DNA from: an uncultured Clostridia bacterium
GTDB lineage: Bacteria > Bacillota > Clostridia > Christensenellales > UBA1242
Reading direction: 5' to 3'
DNA length: 64,000 nt
Assembly (NCBI GenBank): GCA_944345705.1
Contig: CALVML010000001.1
Span: 49,574 to 113,573, forward strand
The stretch's first letter is position 1; every line of letters begins with the position of its first letter. Shown piece by piece: positions 27,189 through 36,436 of this stretch. The notes under the pieces were generated by a model that saw nothing but the letters and a program-made list of their open reading frames with translations, was not told the origin of the DNA and ran no database searches. Position numbers and translations under genes: made by a program.

Positions 27189-28355
27189 TTATTGTTTAGG
27201 TTTTACTATTTCTACTACTTCTTCTTTTTCTAAACAATCATCTACTAAATCTTCAATATTCAAATACCCTTCCTCTTTTTCAACTTTACTTGCCACTGGT
27301 TTTATCACAGGATTTTTAGGTAAGAAAACAGTACAACAATCTTCATAAGGCAAGATTGAAATGTCGTAGGTGTCAATATCTCTAGCGACTTTCATAATCT
27401 CTTCTTTATCCATTGCTATACAAGGTCTGAAGACAGGTCTGTTTGCCATAGCACCAGTGACCGCCATACTCTGCATTGTCTGAGAAGCTACTTGCCCTAA
27501 ACTTTCTCCTGTTATAATACAACCTAAATCATATTTATCACAAAGTCTTGACGCAACTCTCATCATAATTCTTCTCATGATTGTAATCATATATTCTGGT
27601 CTGCATCTTTTATGAATTTCCTCTTGCACTTGTGTAAACGAAATTATGTGAAGTTTTATATTATCTACATATTCACACAATTTTTCAGCAAGTGAAAGTA
27701 CTTTTTCTTTTGCTTCAACTGAGGTATAAGGATAACTATGGAAATGCAAAGCTTCAAGTCTTAGTCCACGCTTTGCAATTAGATATCCAGCTACAGGGCT
27801 ATCAATTCCACCTGATAAAAGTAGAAGCCCCTTTCCTGCACTTCCAAGCGGAAGTCCACCCTGACATTTGATTTCATCTACATAGATATATGCTTTGCCA
27901 TTAAGCCTTATATCCACCTTTATTTCAATTTGCGGATTATAAAGATCGACTGATGCAGTCTTATAATTATCTAGCACAACTCCGCCTAAAATCTTCGCAC
28001 ATTCCATTGACGGAATTGGAAACCTTTTATCAGCTCGTTTTACACTTACTTTAAAACTTTTACCTTCGCAATCTATTGTTCTTACAATGCCTTCGATCGC
28101 ATCTCTATCAGCATCAACTTCTTTTGCGAGACTTAAACTATAAAGTCCAAAAACCTTCTTTAATTCACCGACAATATCATCTTCCAAAGAAGCTTGATAA
28201 TCTGAAATTACATATCTACCGAAAGTCTTTTCAAACTTGAAATCATAAGATGAAAGTTTGGTTTTTATATTGCTAATAAGCATACTTTCAAAAATATGCC
28301 TGTTGTCGCCCTTTAAAAATAATTCGCCAAATCTTAGTAATATAACATTTCTCAT
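27189..28355 (-). CDS. thiI: tRNA 4-thiouridine synthase ThiI (short, no rhodanese domain)
   Basis: ThiI adenylates U8 of tRNA and inserts sulfur delivered by a cysteine desulfurase. The 388-residue protein has an N-terminal ferredoxin-like/THUMP region (about 1-165) and a PP-loop ATPase domain with LLLSGGIDSPVAGYL. It lacks the C-terminal rhodanese domain found in the E. coli enzyme, as in Bacillus. ATG 28355 is the start: it overlaps the stop of the desulfurase gene (ATGA) and has GGGAG upstream; an in-frame TTG at 28370 is less likely. The cysteine-rich EDCCTVFLP segment is conserved. It is the last gene of the pheST operon. Confidence 0.93.
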   Translation of the reverse strand: MRNVILLRFGELFLKGDNRHIFESMLISNIKTKLSSYDFKFEKTFGRYVISDYQASLEDDIVGELKKVFGLYSLSLAKEVDADRDAIEGIVRTIDCEGKSFKVSVKRADKRFPIPSMECAKILGGVVLDNYKTASVDLYNPQIEIKVDIRLNGKAYIYVDEIKCQGGLPLGSAGKGLLLLSGGIDSPVAGYLIAKRGLRLEALHFHSYPYTSVEAKEKVLSLAEKLCEYVDNIKLHIISFTQVQEEIHKRCRPEYMITIMRRIMMRVASRLCDKYDLGCIITGESLGQVASQTMQSMAVTGAMANRPVFRPCIAMDKEEIMKVARDIDTYDISILPYEDCCTVFLPKNPVIKPVASKVEKEEGYLNIEDLVDDCLEKEEVVEIVKPKQ

Positions 28356-29470
28356 TTTACTTTCTCCCAAATTTCTCGATAAGTTTGTAAGATAGTCTTA
28401 CCTGCTTTTTCAATATCCTGTAATTGCAAATCTTCACTAAAGGATATTCTTATATGACTTTTAACCCTTTCCTTATCATAGCCAAGACTTTCAAGCACTC
28501 TATTACCCGCTTTCTTTGCAGAACATGCACTACCTATTCCTACAATAACTCCTTTATCCTGTAAAGCACGCATTAATGTTTCGCCATTAACTCCTTTAAA
28601 GCCCACACTTAGTATATAAGGACTTTCAGTTTGCAAGATCTCTACATTTTCATCACTTTCTAATATGTCTGTCATCTTCTTACTTAGCGAGCAGACATAC
28701 TCAAAATTTTTATCAATATCAATTTTCTTGACAGCATCTAACATTGACATAATTCCAGCCACATTCTCAGTGCCAGACCTAAAACCATTCTCTTGCCCGC
28801 CACCAAAAACTATATTTTTAAGAGAGCTAGGATTTCTCACATATAACGCGCCTACTCCTTTTGGCCCATGGAATTTATGTGCACTTATGGTATAGAAGTC
28901 AATATTATATTTATCAACATTTACATTTACCTTGCAAAATGCTTGTACTCCATCTACATGAAAAAGCGCGTTTGGCGCATTTTTTTTACGAAGCATATCT
29001 ATTTTTGCCAAATCATTGATAGCGCCTGTTTCATTGCTGATGTGCATAACAGAAATCAGTCTAGTCTTTTCGTTTAAGACTTTCTCTAATTTTTGATAGT
29101 CCACTTGACCATCATGCCTTAAATCTATAAAATGGACAATGTGACCTTGATTTTTTAATTCTTTCGCAACATTATATACACTTGGATGTTCACCAACTGA
29201 AAATACATATTCATATTTTCCATTACGCATACTTCCACGTATAGCCAAATTATTGCTTTCAGTAGCTCCACCTGTAAAGATAATCGTTCCCTTTTTTGCT
29301 CCCAACTTTTTAAGCAATAAATTGCGAACTTCATTCAACTGCTTTGCTATATCAAGACCTGCTTGATAACTAGCAGATGGATTGAAAAAACGATTGACGG
29401 CATACTCATTGTAAACCCTCACCGCTTCCTCATACATTCTAGTTGTCGCTGCATTATCAAGATATATCAT
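28352..29470 (-). CDS. Cysteine desulfurase, NifS/IscS type (NifZ-like partner of ThiI)
   Basis: A PLP enzyme that takes sulfur from cysteine. The 372-residue fold-type I protein shows MIYLDNAATTRMYEEAV, the PLP-lysine motif ISAHKFHGPKGVGALYV and the catalytic loop GIGSACSAKKAGN near residue 325, placing it in the class I desulfurases. Position between pheT and thiI, with four-base overlaps on both sides, implies it supplies sulfur for 4-thiouridine, as the dedicated desulfurase next to thiI does in Bacillus. No iscU lies beside it. It differs from the SufS-type enzyme at 62606. Confidence 0.92.
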   Translation of the reverse strand: MIYLDNAATTRMYEEAVRVYNEYAVNRFFNPSASYQAGLDIAKQLNEVRNLLLKKLGAKKGTIIFTGGATESNNLAIRGSMRNGKYEYVFSVGEHPSVYNVAKELKNQGHIVHFIDLRHDGQVDYQKLEKVLNEKTRLISVMHISNETGAINDLAKIDMLRKKNAPNALFHVDGVQAFCKVNVNVDKYNIDFYTISAHKFHGPKGVGALYVRNPSSLKNIVFGGGQENGFRSGTENVAGIMSMLDAVKKIDIDKNFEYVCSLSKKMTDILESDENVEILQTESPYILSVGFKGVNGETLMRALQDKGVIVGIGSACSAKKAGNRVLESLGYDKERVKSHIRISFSEDLQLQDIEKAGKTILQTYREIWEKVK

Positions 29471-31866
29471 CTCAAGGTTGCTCCAAATTTATAGCTTAAA
29501 GTCTTAAGCACTTTATTTATAACTTTTGACACTTCTTCGTCTGTCAAAGTTTTATTCATGTCGGATAGTTTGATATTATATGCCATACTTTTCTTGTTTT
29601 CGCCTATCGCATCGCTACGATAAACATCAAATAGTTTTGCATCATAATACAAATTTCCACAGGCAGATTTTATAGATTTCATTAAATCTTCATTTGTAAT
29701 TTGACTATCGACTACCACAGCAAGATCACGCTCAACTATAGGATACTTAGATATCGACTTCATTGTAATTTTCTTTTCACTATATTTTAAAAGATAGTCA
29801 TCATCAAGTTCTGCATAATAGATATCCTTTGGCAAATCATAGTTTTTAGCAACCTGCGGATGAATTTTACCAAAACTTCCAACCTTAGTGTTGCCATCCA
29901 TGATATCCGCTGATACTCCAGGATGCAAGAAAGGTTCGCTTGAACGAATTATATGATAATCAAGCCCTGTCTTTAAAAGCAGATCTTCAACAATACCCTT
30001 TAAATGATAGAAATCAAAGCCACTTTCATAAACCGCAAGAGCTATCATATTCTTTTCAGTTGGCAATTGCTTTAAAGGTAACTCATCGGTTAGATATACC
30101 CTTCCACATTCAAATATCCTTATCTCTTTATTTCCAACTCTTAAGTTGCTTTCGATGTTGGATAGCATTGAATGAGCAAGTGACGTTCTCATAACAGATA
30201 TATCTTCTGTAATAGGATTTGCAATTCGTATTACATTTTGTCTTATATCTTCAAGCCTAAGTTTTTGTACAAATGATGGATTTACAAGAGTGTATGAAAT
30301 ATTTTCATAGAAGCCATGTTCCACAAGAGCATTTCTAAATTTTCGCTCCATAGCAAGTCTAGGATGATGATGTCCTTCGGTGACTTTAGAGTTTTCGAAA
30401 AGAGTATAATCGATCTTATCGTATACATCATATCCATATAGCCTAATCACTTCTTCAGCAATATCATAATCATTTTCAAGATCAATTCTATATGGCGGTA
30501 TTCTGCACTGCATCTTATCGCCATAGAGTTTTGTTTCTATTCCTAAATCATTTAAAATTCTCAGCATATCCTTAGTTGGAATTTCTACGCCAAGGATATC
30601 ATTGATGAGTTTTACTGAAACAACAATATCTCTATAGTCATTTTTCTCTTGCGCGATATCAATCGATCCACGAACAACCTTTCCGCACTTAAGTTTGCTT
30701 ACAAGATGTAAAGCACGCTCCATACCAAGTTTTGCATTTGCAATATTTACACCCTTTGCATAACGCGCTGAAGAATCGGTATTTACGCCTATTTTCCTTG
30801 AAGTTGTTCTAATATTTTTAACATCAAAAACCGCACTTTCTAAGATTGAAATTTTTGTGTTATCATTTATAGAACAGTCTGTTCCTCCTATTACTCCAGC
30901 AATGACCATAGGCTCATTTTCGTTTGCAATAACCATTATACTTTCATCAAGATTATAAGAGTTATGATTTAATGCATCTATTTTTTCGCCAATTTTAGCT
31001 TGTCTTACGATGATCTTATTGCCTTTGATATTCTCTTGATCAAAAGCATGCATAGGCTGTCCAATTTCAATTAGAACATAGTTTGTTATATCAACCATAG
31101 TATTGATAGGCTTTATTCCTACCGCATTAAGCCTTGCTCTCATCCAAAGTGGCGATCTTTCCACCTTCACATCTGTGACTGCACAAGCCATATATCTTTG
31201 GCAATTTGGCGTTTGAACTTCAACATTTACATAGTCACGAACGGTATCTTTGGCATATACATCGATATCATAACTTAAATTAAGTTTTTTCATCTCAAGT
31301 CCAAATAATGCACAAACCTCTCGTGCAAGTCCTATCACACTCAAACAATCAGCTCTATTAGGTGTCACTCCTACATCAAATACAACATCATCCAGCATAA
31401 GAGCTTTTTCTATAGGCTCGCCAACTTTCATGTCACTTGGCAAAATCAAGATGCCATTTACACCAGCACCTTCAAAATAGTTTTCATCTATTCCAAGTTC
31501 TTCGCCAGAGCAGAACATGCCATAACTTTCAACACCACGCATTTTAGTTGGAGAGATATTAACGCCGTTTATTAAGCTAGCTCCCGGCAAACTAACAGGA
31601 ATAACCGCGCCTTCAAACACATTTGTGGCAGCTGTTAAAATCTGTACAATCTTTTCTCCAATATCCACTTGACAAACAACAAGCCTGTCTGCCTGTGGAT
31701 GTTTTTCAATTTTTAAAATCTTTCCTACAACTACATCATGTAAATATTTGTTTTGGTAAACAATTTCTTCAACTTCAAAACCACTTGCAGTTAATTTTTG
31801 CGCTATCTGTTCAGGAGTTGCAGTTATATTAACGAAATCTTTTAGCCAATTATATGTTATCTTCAT
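29467..31866 (-). CDS. pheT: Phenylalanyl-tRNA synthetase beta subunit
   Basis: The 799-residue large subunit of the alpha2-beta2 PheRS. Domains in order are the EMAP/OB-fold tRNA-binding domain (about 40-150, VVGKILKIEKHPQADRL), B3/B4 editing domain (about 205-375), B5 (about 400-470), catalytic-like core, and the C-terminal ferredoxin-like anticodon-binding domain (about 705-799, SISKYPIVERDLAVVVD). The start overlaps the pheS stop by one base and the end overlaps the desulfurase start by four bases, so the operon is tightly coupled. Confidence 0.97.
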   Translation of the reverse strand: MKITYNWLKDFVNITATPEQIAQKLTASGFEVEEIVYQNKYLHDVVVGKILKIEKHPQADRLVVCQVDIGEKIVQILTAATNVFEGAVIPVSLPGASLINGVNISPTKMRGVESYGMFCSGEELGIDENYFEGAGVNGILILPSDMKVGEPIEKALMLDDVVFDVGVTPNRADCLSVIGLAREVCALFGLEMKKLNLSYDIDVYAKDTVRDYVNVEVQTPNCQRYMACAVTDVKVERSPLWMRARLNAVGIKPINTMVDITNYVLIEIGQPMHAFDQENIKGNKIIVRQAKIGEKIDALNHNSYNLDESIMVIANENEPMVIAGVIGGTDCSINDNTKISILESAVFDVKNIRTTSRKIGVNTDSSARYAKGVNIANAKLGMERALHLVSKLKCGKVVRGSIDIAQEKNDYRDIVVSVKLINDILGVEIPTKDMLRILNDLGIETKLYGDKMQCRIPPYRIDLENDYDIAEEVIRLYGYDVYDKIDYTLFENSKVTEGHHHPRLAMERKFRNALVEHGFYENISYTLVNPSFVQKLRLEDIRQNVIRIANPITEDISVMRTSLAHSMLSNIESNLRVGNKEIRIFECGRVYLTDELPLKQLPTEKNMIALAVYESGFDFYHLKGIVEDLLLKTGLDYHIIRSSEPFLHPGVSADIMDGNTKVGSFGKIHPQVAKNYDLPKDIYYAELDDDYLLKYSEKKITMKSISKYPIVERDLAVVVDSQITNEDLMKSIKSACGNLYYDAKLFDVYRSDAIGENKKSMAYNIKLSDMNKTLTDEEVSKVINKVLKTLSYKFGATLR

Positions 31867-32894
31867 TATTTTTTCTCTCCTTTCATTTGCTGTAAAAATC
31901 TAATATCGTTTTTAAATAGGCTTCGAATATTGCTTATGCCATTCAAAAGCATTCCCGCTCTATCAAGCCCAAAACCAAAGGCGAATCCGCGATATTTCTT
32001 ACTATCTATACCAGACATTTCAAGTACCTTTGGATTGACAACTCCCGCGCCAAGAAGCTCAAGCATTCCAGTACCTTTGCAAATATTGCAACCTTTTCCA
32101 TGACAAGTAGGACAGGAAAGATCTACTTCAATACTTGGCTCAGTAAAAGGAAAGAATGAAGGTCTAAAACGAATATAGGTATCCTCACCATAAAGCCTTT
32201 TCATAAGCGTACTAAGCATTGCTTTTAAGTCTGCCATAGAAATATTTTCATCAACAACCAAGCCTTCAAGCTGATGAAAGACAGGACTATGTGTTGCATC
32301 ACTATCATTTCTATAGGTCTTTCCAGGACAGACAATCTTGAATGGCGGTTTTCGCACTTCCATTTCTCTTGCTTGCACTGCAGAAGTTTGAGAACGCAAA
32401 AGAATTTCATCGGTAATAAAGAAAGTGTCTTGCATATCTCTTGACGGATGATTTTTAGGAATATTCATTGCTTCAAAATTGTAATAATCAGTTTCAATCT
32501 CAGGTCCTTCAACAACCGAAAATCCCATATCAACACATATGTCAGTCAATTTATCGATAATATCACTCGTTGGATGTAAAGCACCTATTTTAATGTCTTT
32601 ACTAGGCTCTGTAATATCAATCTTTTCACTTTCCAAACTCTTTTCAAGTTCAGCGTTTTCAATCTCTTGTTCTTTCTTAGCGAACGCCTCCTCAAGTAAT
32701 GATCTTGTTTGATTTATAAGCTGACCTATCTCCTTTCTATTTTCACTTGGCACATCACGCATACCTTTTGAAAGGTTTGTAATCAGTCCATTTTTTCCAA
32801 AGACCTTAACTCTTAACTCGTTTAATTCTTTTCTTGATGCCTTTTCTAGCTCTTGCAATACTTCTTGCTCTAATTTGATAAGCTGTTCTTTCAC
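31866..32894 (-). CDS. pheS: Phenylalanyl-tRNA synthetase alpha subunit
   Basis: The 342-residue catalytic subunit of PheRS. An N-terminal coiled coil (about 1-85) is followed by the class II core: motif 1 region HPTSDIIDKLTDICVDMGF, motif 2 ending in KTYRNDSDATHSPVFHQLEG, FTEPSIEVD and motif 3 GFAFGFGLDRAGML. A CPTCHGKGCNICKGTG insert may bind zinc, a feature of some Firmicutes PheS. AAAGGAG precedes the start. Expression is expected to respond to uncharged tRNA-Phe through the T-box upstream. Confidence 0.97.
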   Translation of the reverse strand: MKEQLIKLEQEVLQELEKASRKELNELRVKVFGKNGLITNLSKGMRDVPSENRKEIGQLINQTRSLLEEAFAKKEQEIENAELEKSLESEKIDITEPSKDIKIGALHPTSDIIDKLTDICVDMGFSVVEGPEIETDYYNFEAMNIPKNHPSRDMQDTFFITDEILLRSQTSAVQAREMEVRKPPFKIVCPGKTYRNDSDATHSPVFHQLEGLVVDENISMADLKAMLSTLMKRLYGEDTYIRFRPSFFPFTEPSIEVDLSCPTCHGKGCNICKGTGMLELLGAGVVNPKVLEMSGIDSKKYRGFAFGFGLDRAGMLLNGISNIRSLFKNDIRFLQQMKGEKK

Positions 32895-33100
32895 TATCCT
32901 TTCTCCTTTTATAACAATATTTTTTCTTCAATTTACCACAGTTTTATTTGCTAAAAATTCTCTTAGTTTGTAATAATTCTTTAAGTCAATGAAAGATTAG
33001 ATAATATTAATGATTTGACATTTTTTGCAACTCTGAATTATCAAAATCAGCTACAAATTACGCTAAACCATCAAATACAAAATAGGACATTTTAAGCAAA

Positions 33101-33480
33101 CAAAAAAAGCTCTCTTCTTCTTTAGGACGAAAGAGAACTTCGTGGTACCACCTAAATTTAATTGACTAAAAAAGTCAATCCTTAATTATCCAATTTACGC
33201 AGGGAACGGCGAGAACTAATAATAGTATAATTTAAACTTTATTTTTAAAGTCCACTACCTATTTTATAAATCAATTTTGTCAGCAAGATTTTAACAAAAA
33301 TTTCTTTTAGTTTATACGAATGCCTTGATTTTTAAAAATAAGCCTTGTTTAAGTTTACTACTTTCGCAATCGCAACTAGAAAGCGAATTCATTGACTCTA
33401 TTATATTCATCTTTCAGCTTAAAATGAACTCTCTGTGATAAATCAAATCAATTACTACTCTTTCATCATAGTCTTTATCG
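33101..33480 (-). ncRNA. T-box leader controlling the pheS operon
   Basis: The T-box core AGGTGGTACCACG lies at 33153-33141 (minus strand). It is followed by a terminator in which AAGTTCTCTT pairs with AAGAGAGCTT and runs into TTTTTTT (33143-33101). Upstream is a long Stem I-like region with AGAGAG, a GCTGAAAG-type segment and a TTC triplet in GAATTCG, which would be the Phe specifier. A SigA promoter begins the leader. Uncharged tRNA-Phe would favour the antiterminator and read-through. The specifier assignment is by eye and needs folding. Confidence 0.88.
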
Positions 33481-33486
33481 CGAATT

Positions 33487-33515
33487 ATTATATCAAAATA
33501 TAAATTTTATGTCAA
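33487..33515 (-). promoter_or_regulatory. Promoter of the pheS T-box operon
   Basis: Minus strand TTGACA (33515-33510), 17 bases, TATAAT (33492-33487): a perfect consensus match. It starts the leader about 590 bases before pheS. Confidence 0.9.
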
Positions 33516-33534
33516 CCAAATATTAGAGCATTAT

Positions 33535-33563
33535 TTGACTTATTTTATAAAAAAGAATATAAT
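33535..33563 (+). promoter_or_regulatory. Promoter of the RluA-family gene, start-proximal
   Basis: TTGACT (33535-33540), 17 bases, TATAAT (33558-33563), with the ATG beginning eight bases after the -10. It is divergent from the T-box promoter, the two -35 elements being 19 bases apart. No ribosome binding site fits between, so a leaderless transcript is predicted. Confidence 0.8.
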
Positions 33564-33570
33564 TCTAAAC

Positions 33571-34431
33571 ATGAAAAAATATGATTTTATCATAACTAAA
33601 GACTACGAAAGCATCTACTTCTTTTTGAAGGAAGCAGGATTTTCAGAAAACTTTATAAAAAATTTGCGAAAGAAAGAAGGATTTTTAAAAATAAACAACG
33701 AAATAGTCTTTATGAATCATCCATTAAAAAAAGATGATGTTTTATCTATAGTAGGCAATCCTAATACAAGTACAAGTATTATGCATTGCATACTACCACT
33801 AGATATAGTATATGAAGATGATTATTATCTTTTACTCAATAAACCTAGCGGACTATCTTCAATGCCAAATAAATCACATTACACCCACAATCTTGCAGGA
33901 GCAATATGTCATTATTTTCATGATGACGAATTTACTTTAAGAATTGCCAATAGGCTTGACAAAGATACGGCAGGACTTTTGCTTGTTGCAAAGGATAGTA
34001 TTGCATTAAATGCTCTTAAGGACTTTAAAAAGATTTATCATGCTATATGCTGCGGCGAAATCGATAAAGATTTAGTTGTAGATAAGCCTATACTTACTAT
34101 AACAGAAAATGGCGTTAATCAAAATAAACGAGTACTTTCTCATCTCGGCAAGAGAGCAACCACCTTTGTTCATCCTATAAAGACAAATGGTAAATATACA
34201 TTAATAGAACTAAAGTTAATAAATGGTAGAACTCATCAAATAAGAGTTCACCTATCTTCTATAGATCATCCACTTTTAGGAGATTGCTTATATGGCTCTC
34301 CTTCAAATCTTATTGATCATACTACTTTGCTTTGTAAAAAGATAAGTTTTTATCATCCATTCTTAAATCAAACACTGACCTTTGATATAGATTATCCAGA
34401 CGATTTTAAAGCACTTTTAAATGAACTTTAG
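33571..34431 (+). CDS. RluA-family pseudouridine synthase
   Basis: A 286-residue enzyme converting uridine to pseudouridine in rRNA or tRNA. The catalytic motif NRLDKDTAGLLLVAKDS contains the essential Asp; ALKDFKKIYHAICCGEI and the C-terminal NGRTHQIRVHLSSIDHPLLGDCLYG are further family motifs. The N-terminal 75 residues look like a reduced S4 domain. ATG 33571 is preferred: the promoter overlaps any upstream start codon in frame, and the predicted transcript begins here. Which uridine is modified cannot be told. A terminator follows. Confidence 0.85.
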   Translation: MKKYDFIITKDYESIYFFLKEAGFSENFIKNLRKKEGFLKINNEIVFMNHPLKKDDVLSIVGNPNTSTSIMHCILPLDIVYEDDYYLLLNKPSGLSSMPNKSHYTHNLAGAICHYFHDDEFTLRIANRLDKDTAGLLLVAKDSIALNALKDFKKIYHAICCGEIDKDLVVDKPILTITENGVNQNKRVLSHLGKRATTFVHPIKTNGKYTLIELKLINGRTHQIRVHLSSIDHPLLGDCLYGSPSNLIDHTTLLCKKISFYHPFLNQTLTFDIDYPDDFKALLNEL

Positions 34432-34479
34432 ATTTTCAATAATTGATGGTCTTATAAAAATAATCTTTTATATAAAAAA

Positions 34480-34508
34480 TGGCGGAAAAGCTACAACCGC
34501 TATTTTTT
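34480..34508 (+). terminator. Terminator after the RluA-family gene
   Basis: GGCGG (34481-34485) pairs with CCGCT (34497-34501) around an AAAAGCTACAA loop, followed by T7. Confidence 0.7.
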
Positions 34509-34523
34509 TCGTTAAATTCTCAT

Positions 34524-34587
34524 AAAAAACCACGAGTTTTAAAGATCACTTTAAAAGTATTTAACTTTTAAATCATTTTACTCGTGG
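34524..34587 (-). terminator. Terminator after the acidic zinc-ribbon gene
   Basis: CCACGAG (34530-34536) pairs with CTCGTGG (34581-34587) with an AT-rich inner stem of TTTAAA and AACTTTTAAA-type sequence; on the minus strand TTTTTT follows. Confidence 0.75.
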
Positions 34588-34615
34588 ATATTTTTAAATT
34601 TACAATTCTGATTAA

Positions 34616-35113
34616 TTATTCGTCATCATCGTCATAATCATAGTCGTCATCATCATCGTCATCAATGTCTTCGTCATCATCAAAATCATCATCGTCATCA
34701 ATGTCAGACATTTCTTCATCATCATCGCTAAAATCTACATCCGCATCTTCTTCGTCGCCGAATTCCATATCGGCAGTAAGTTCATCATCAAGCAATGTTG
34801 AATCTGCTAGATCATCAACTCCACTCATATCATCATCGTCGATCATGTCGTCACTATCATCGACCATATAGTCATTCCAATCATCGTTATCTTCGCCATC
34901 TTCATTGTGATGTTCTTTTAAACAACTCGCACACATAATCTCGTCTTGTTGGATATAGTTTGTCTTACAAATTGGACAAAGCTCAAGATCGATATCATCT
35001 TCAAGATCCTTCTTTGCTTCCATTTCAGCTTTGCACACTGAACAATATTTATCTTTTTTTTGAATATAGTTAAGTTCGCATCTAGGACATCTAATATAGA
35101 CAGGTTTTTTCAT
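34616..35113 (-). CDS. Zinc-ribbon protein with poly-aspartate tail
   Basis: A 165-residue protein of unknown role. The first 70 residues hold two CxxC pairs each: CPRC and CSVC (about residues 9-27), CPICK and CASC (about residues 47-64), like two small zinc ribbons. The remaining 95 residues are mostly Asp and Glu, with runs of up to seven Asp, and must carry a very large negative charge. AAAGGAG precedes the start and a SigA promoter lies 40 bases upstream. The tail could mimic nucleic acid or bind cations or basic proteins; this is inference only. It lies upstream of nothing and is transcribed alone. Confidence 0.7.
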   Translation of the reverse strand: MKKPVYIRCPRCELNYIQKKDKYCSVCKAEMEAKKDLEDDIDLELCPICKTNYIQQDEIMCASCLKEHHNEDGEDNDDWNDYMVDDSDDMIDDDDMSGVDDLADSTLLDDELTADMEFGDEEDADVDFSDDDEEMSDIDDDDDFDDDEDIDDDDDDDYDYDDDDE

Positions 35114-35148
35114 TTTTGTTCTCCTTTATGTCTTTAATATCTTTACAC

Positions 35149-35177
35149 ATTATACATACTCTTATTACAAAAGTCTA
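35149..35177 (-). promoter_or_regulatory. Promoter of the acidic zinc-ribbon gene
   Basis: Minus strand TAGACT (35177-35172), 17 bases, TATAAT (35154-35149). Confidence 0.65.
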
Positions 35178-35205
35178 TCAATTTTTTAATTTTTTTTCAT
35201 TTTTT

Positions 35206-35832
35206 TTAATTTGCTTTTAAGCTTTCTTCCGCTTGACTTTTTCGCATATACATAGGCACGAGTTCATTCACATCAACATAGCTATTTTCTCGCTCTTTTC
35301 TTCTCGCAAGTTCTAGTAATAACTGTGGTGACAATGTTATCCTTTCCTTTGCTATATTTTCTTCTACTACCCCTACAGTAAGCTCTTTAATCTTATCATA
35401 TTCTTCTTTTGAAATCATTTTCTCGCTATCAATTTGCTTACCATCTTTGTCGAATTTACAAATAAATACTCTATTACTCAAAGCGTCAATTGCGCAATAA
35501 AAATCTTTATCTATTATATTGTTTTTTATGTAGTTATATGCTATTAATTCAAATGAAGTTATAGGAAGAATTTTAAATTTATCATTCCCCGCAATAAAAC
35601 CCTTAACTAGCGATATTCCAATTCTAATTCCAGTAAAAGATCCAGGGCCGACCACAACCGCAAAACAATCATTGTCATTTATGTTTTTACCTATATTTTG
35701 AAGGCATTTATCTACACATGGCAAAACATTTTCAGAATGTTTACAATTTGCAGGTAAAGTGCAAAAATCTTGTTTTCCATCAATATCTACGCAAATCAAA
35801 GCTTCCTTGAAAGATGAACATAATGCAATCAT
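35206..35832 (-). CDS. tsaB: tRNA threonylcarbamoyladenosine synthesis protein TsaB
   Basis: A 208-residue ASKHA-fold protein that forms the scaffold with TsaD and TsaE for t6A37 synthesis on ANN-reading tRNAs. Motifs include VVVGPGSFTGIRIGISLVKGF and LPITSFELIAYN; the C-terminus is the shortened lobe usual for TsaB. The start overlaps the tsaE stop by four bases, so the two are coupled. TsaD is not in this window. An acetyltransferase (RimI) often fused or adjacent in Firmicutes is absent here. Confidence 0.9.
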   Translation of the reverse strand: MIALCSSFKEALICVDIDGKQDFCTLPANCKHSENVLPCVDKCLQNIGKNINDNDCFAVVVGPGSFTGIRIGISLVKGFIAGNDKFKILPITSFELIAYNYIKNNIIDKDFYCAIDALSNRVFICKFDKDGKQIDSEKMISKEEYDKIKELTVGVVEENIAKERITLSPQLLLELARRKERENSYVDVNELVPMYMRKSQAEESLKAN

Positions 35833-36272
35833 AAAACTTCGCTCCCAACTATTATCTTTCTCTTATTCTCATCGAGTTTTTCAATATTAACATTTATGTG
35901 TGGACAATTTATAAGCCCCTGTACATTTTCTGGCCATTCCACGATAGATATACCATCGAGAGATTTTAAATCAAAATATTCTTCAAAGCCAAGTTCGTTT
36001 GCCTCTTCTAGACTAGAGAGCCTATACATATCAAAATGATATATAGGATATTTACCACCTTGATAGATATTTAATAAAGTAAAAGTAGGGCTTGTAACCG
36101 TCCCATCAAAACCTAATCCTTTAGCAAAACCCTTGACAAAATGTGTCTTTCCTGCACCTAAATCACCTGTTAAGGTAATTACTACACCCTTGCCAACAGT
36201 TAGTGCCATTTTTTCGCCTACAAGCATTGTCTGCATTTCTGAATTTGTTTCTACTGAAAATAATTGTTTCAT
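35829..36272 (-). CDS. tsaE: tRNA threonylcarbamoyladenosine synthesis ATPase TsaE
   Basis: A 147-residue P-loop protein that regenerates the TsaBD complex. Walker A TLTGDLGAGKTHFVKGFAKG, the switch region TSPTFTLLNIYQG and the HFDMYRL motif, with ISIVEWPENV near the end, identify it. ATG 36272 is chosen: it follows AAGGATATAAT, and the conserved part begins right after; an upstream in-frame ATG would add 26 residues rich in Phe and Asn that do not resemble the family. Confidence 0.92.
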   Translation of the reverse strand: MKQLFSVETNSEMQTMLVGEKMALTVGKGVVITLTGDLGAGKTHFVKGFAKGLGFDGTVTSPTFTLLNIYQGGKYPIYHFDMYRLSSLEEANELGFEEYFDLKSLDGISIVEWPENVQGLINCPHINVNIEKLDENKRKIIVGSEVL

Positions 36273-36436
36273 ATTATATCCTTTGTTCGAATTTTTATTT
36301 TGAAAGAGTAAAAAGTTTAAGTTAAAATAGAATTTCTTGTTAAAAAACAATCAATAGTTTTTAAGTGTTATAGTAACATCATTCTATTTTTTGTATAGTA
36401 TTCATCTCGTTTTAATCTTGAAAGTACAAATTAATC

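Noticed and set aside
34665-34871. Serine-rich plus-strand frame opposite the acidic protein
   Set aside because: It is the antisense of the Asp codons of the minus-strand gene, and has no start signal.
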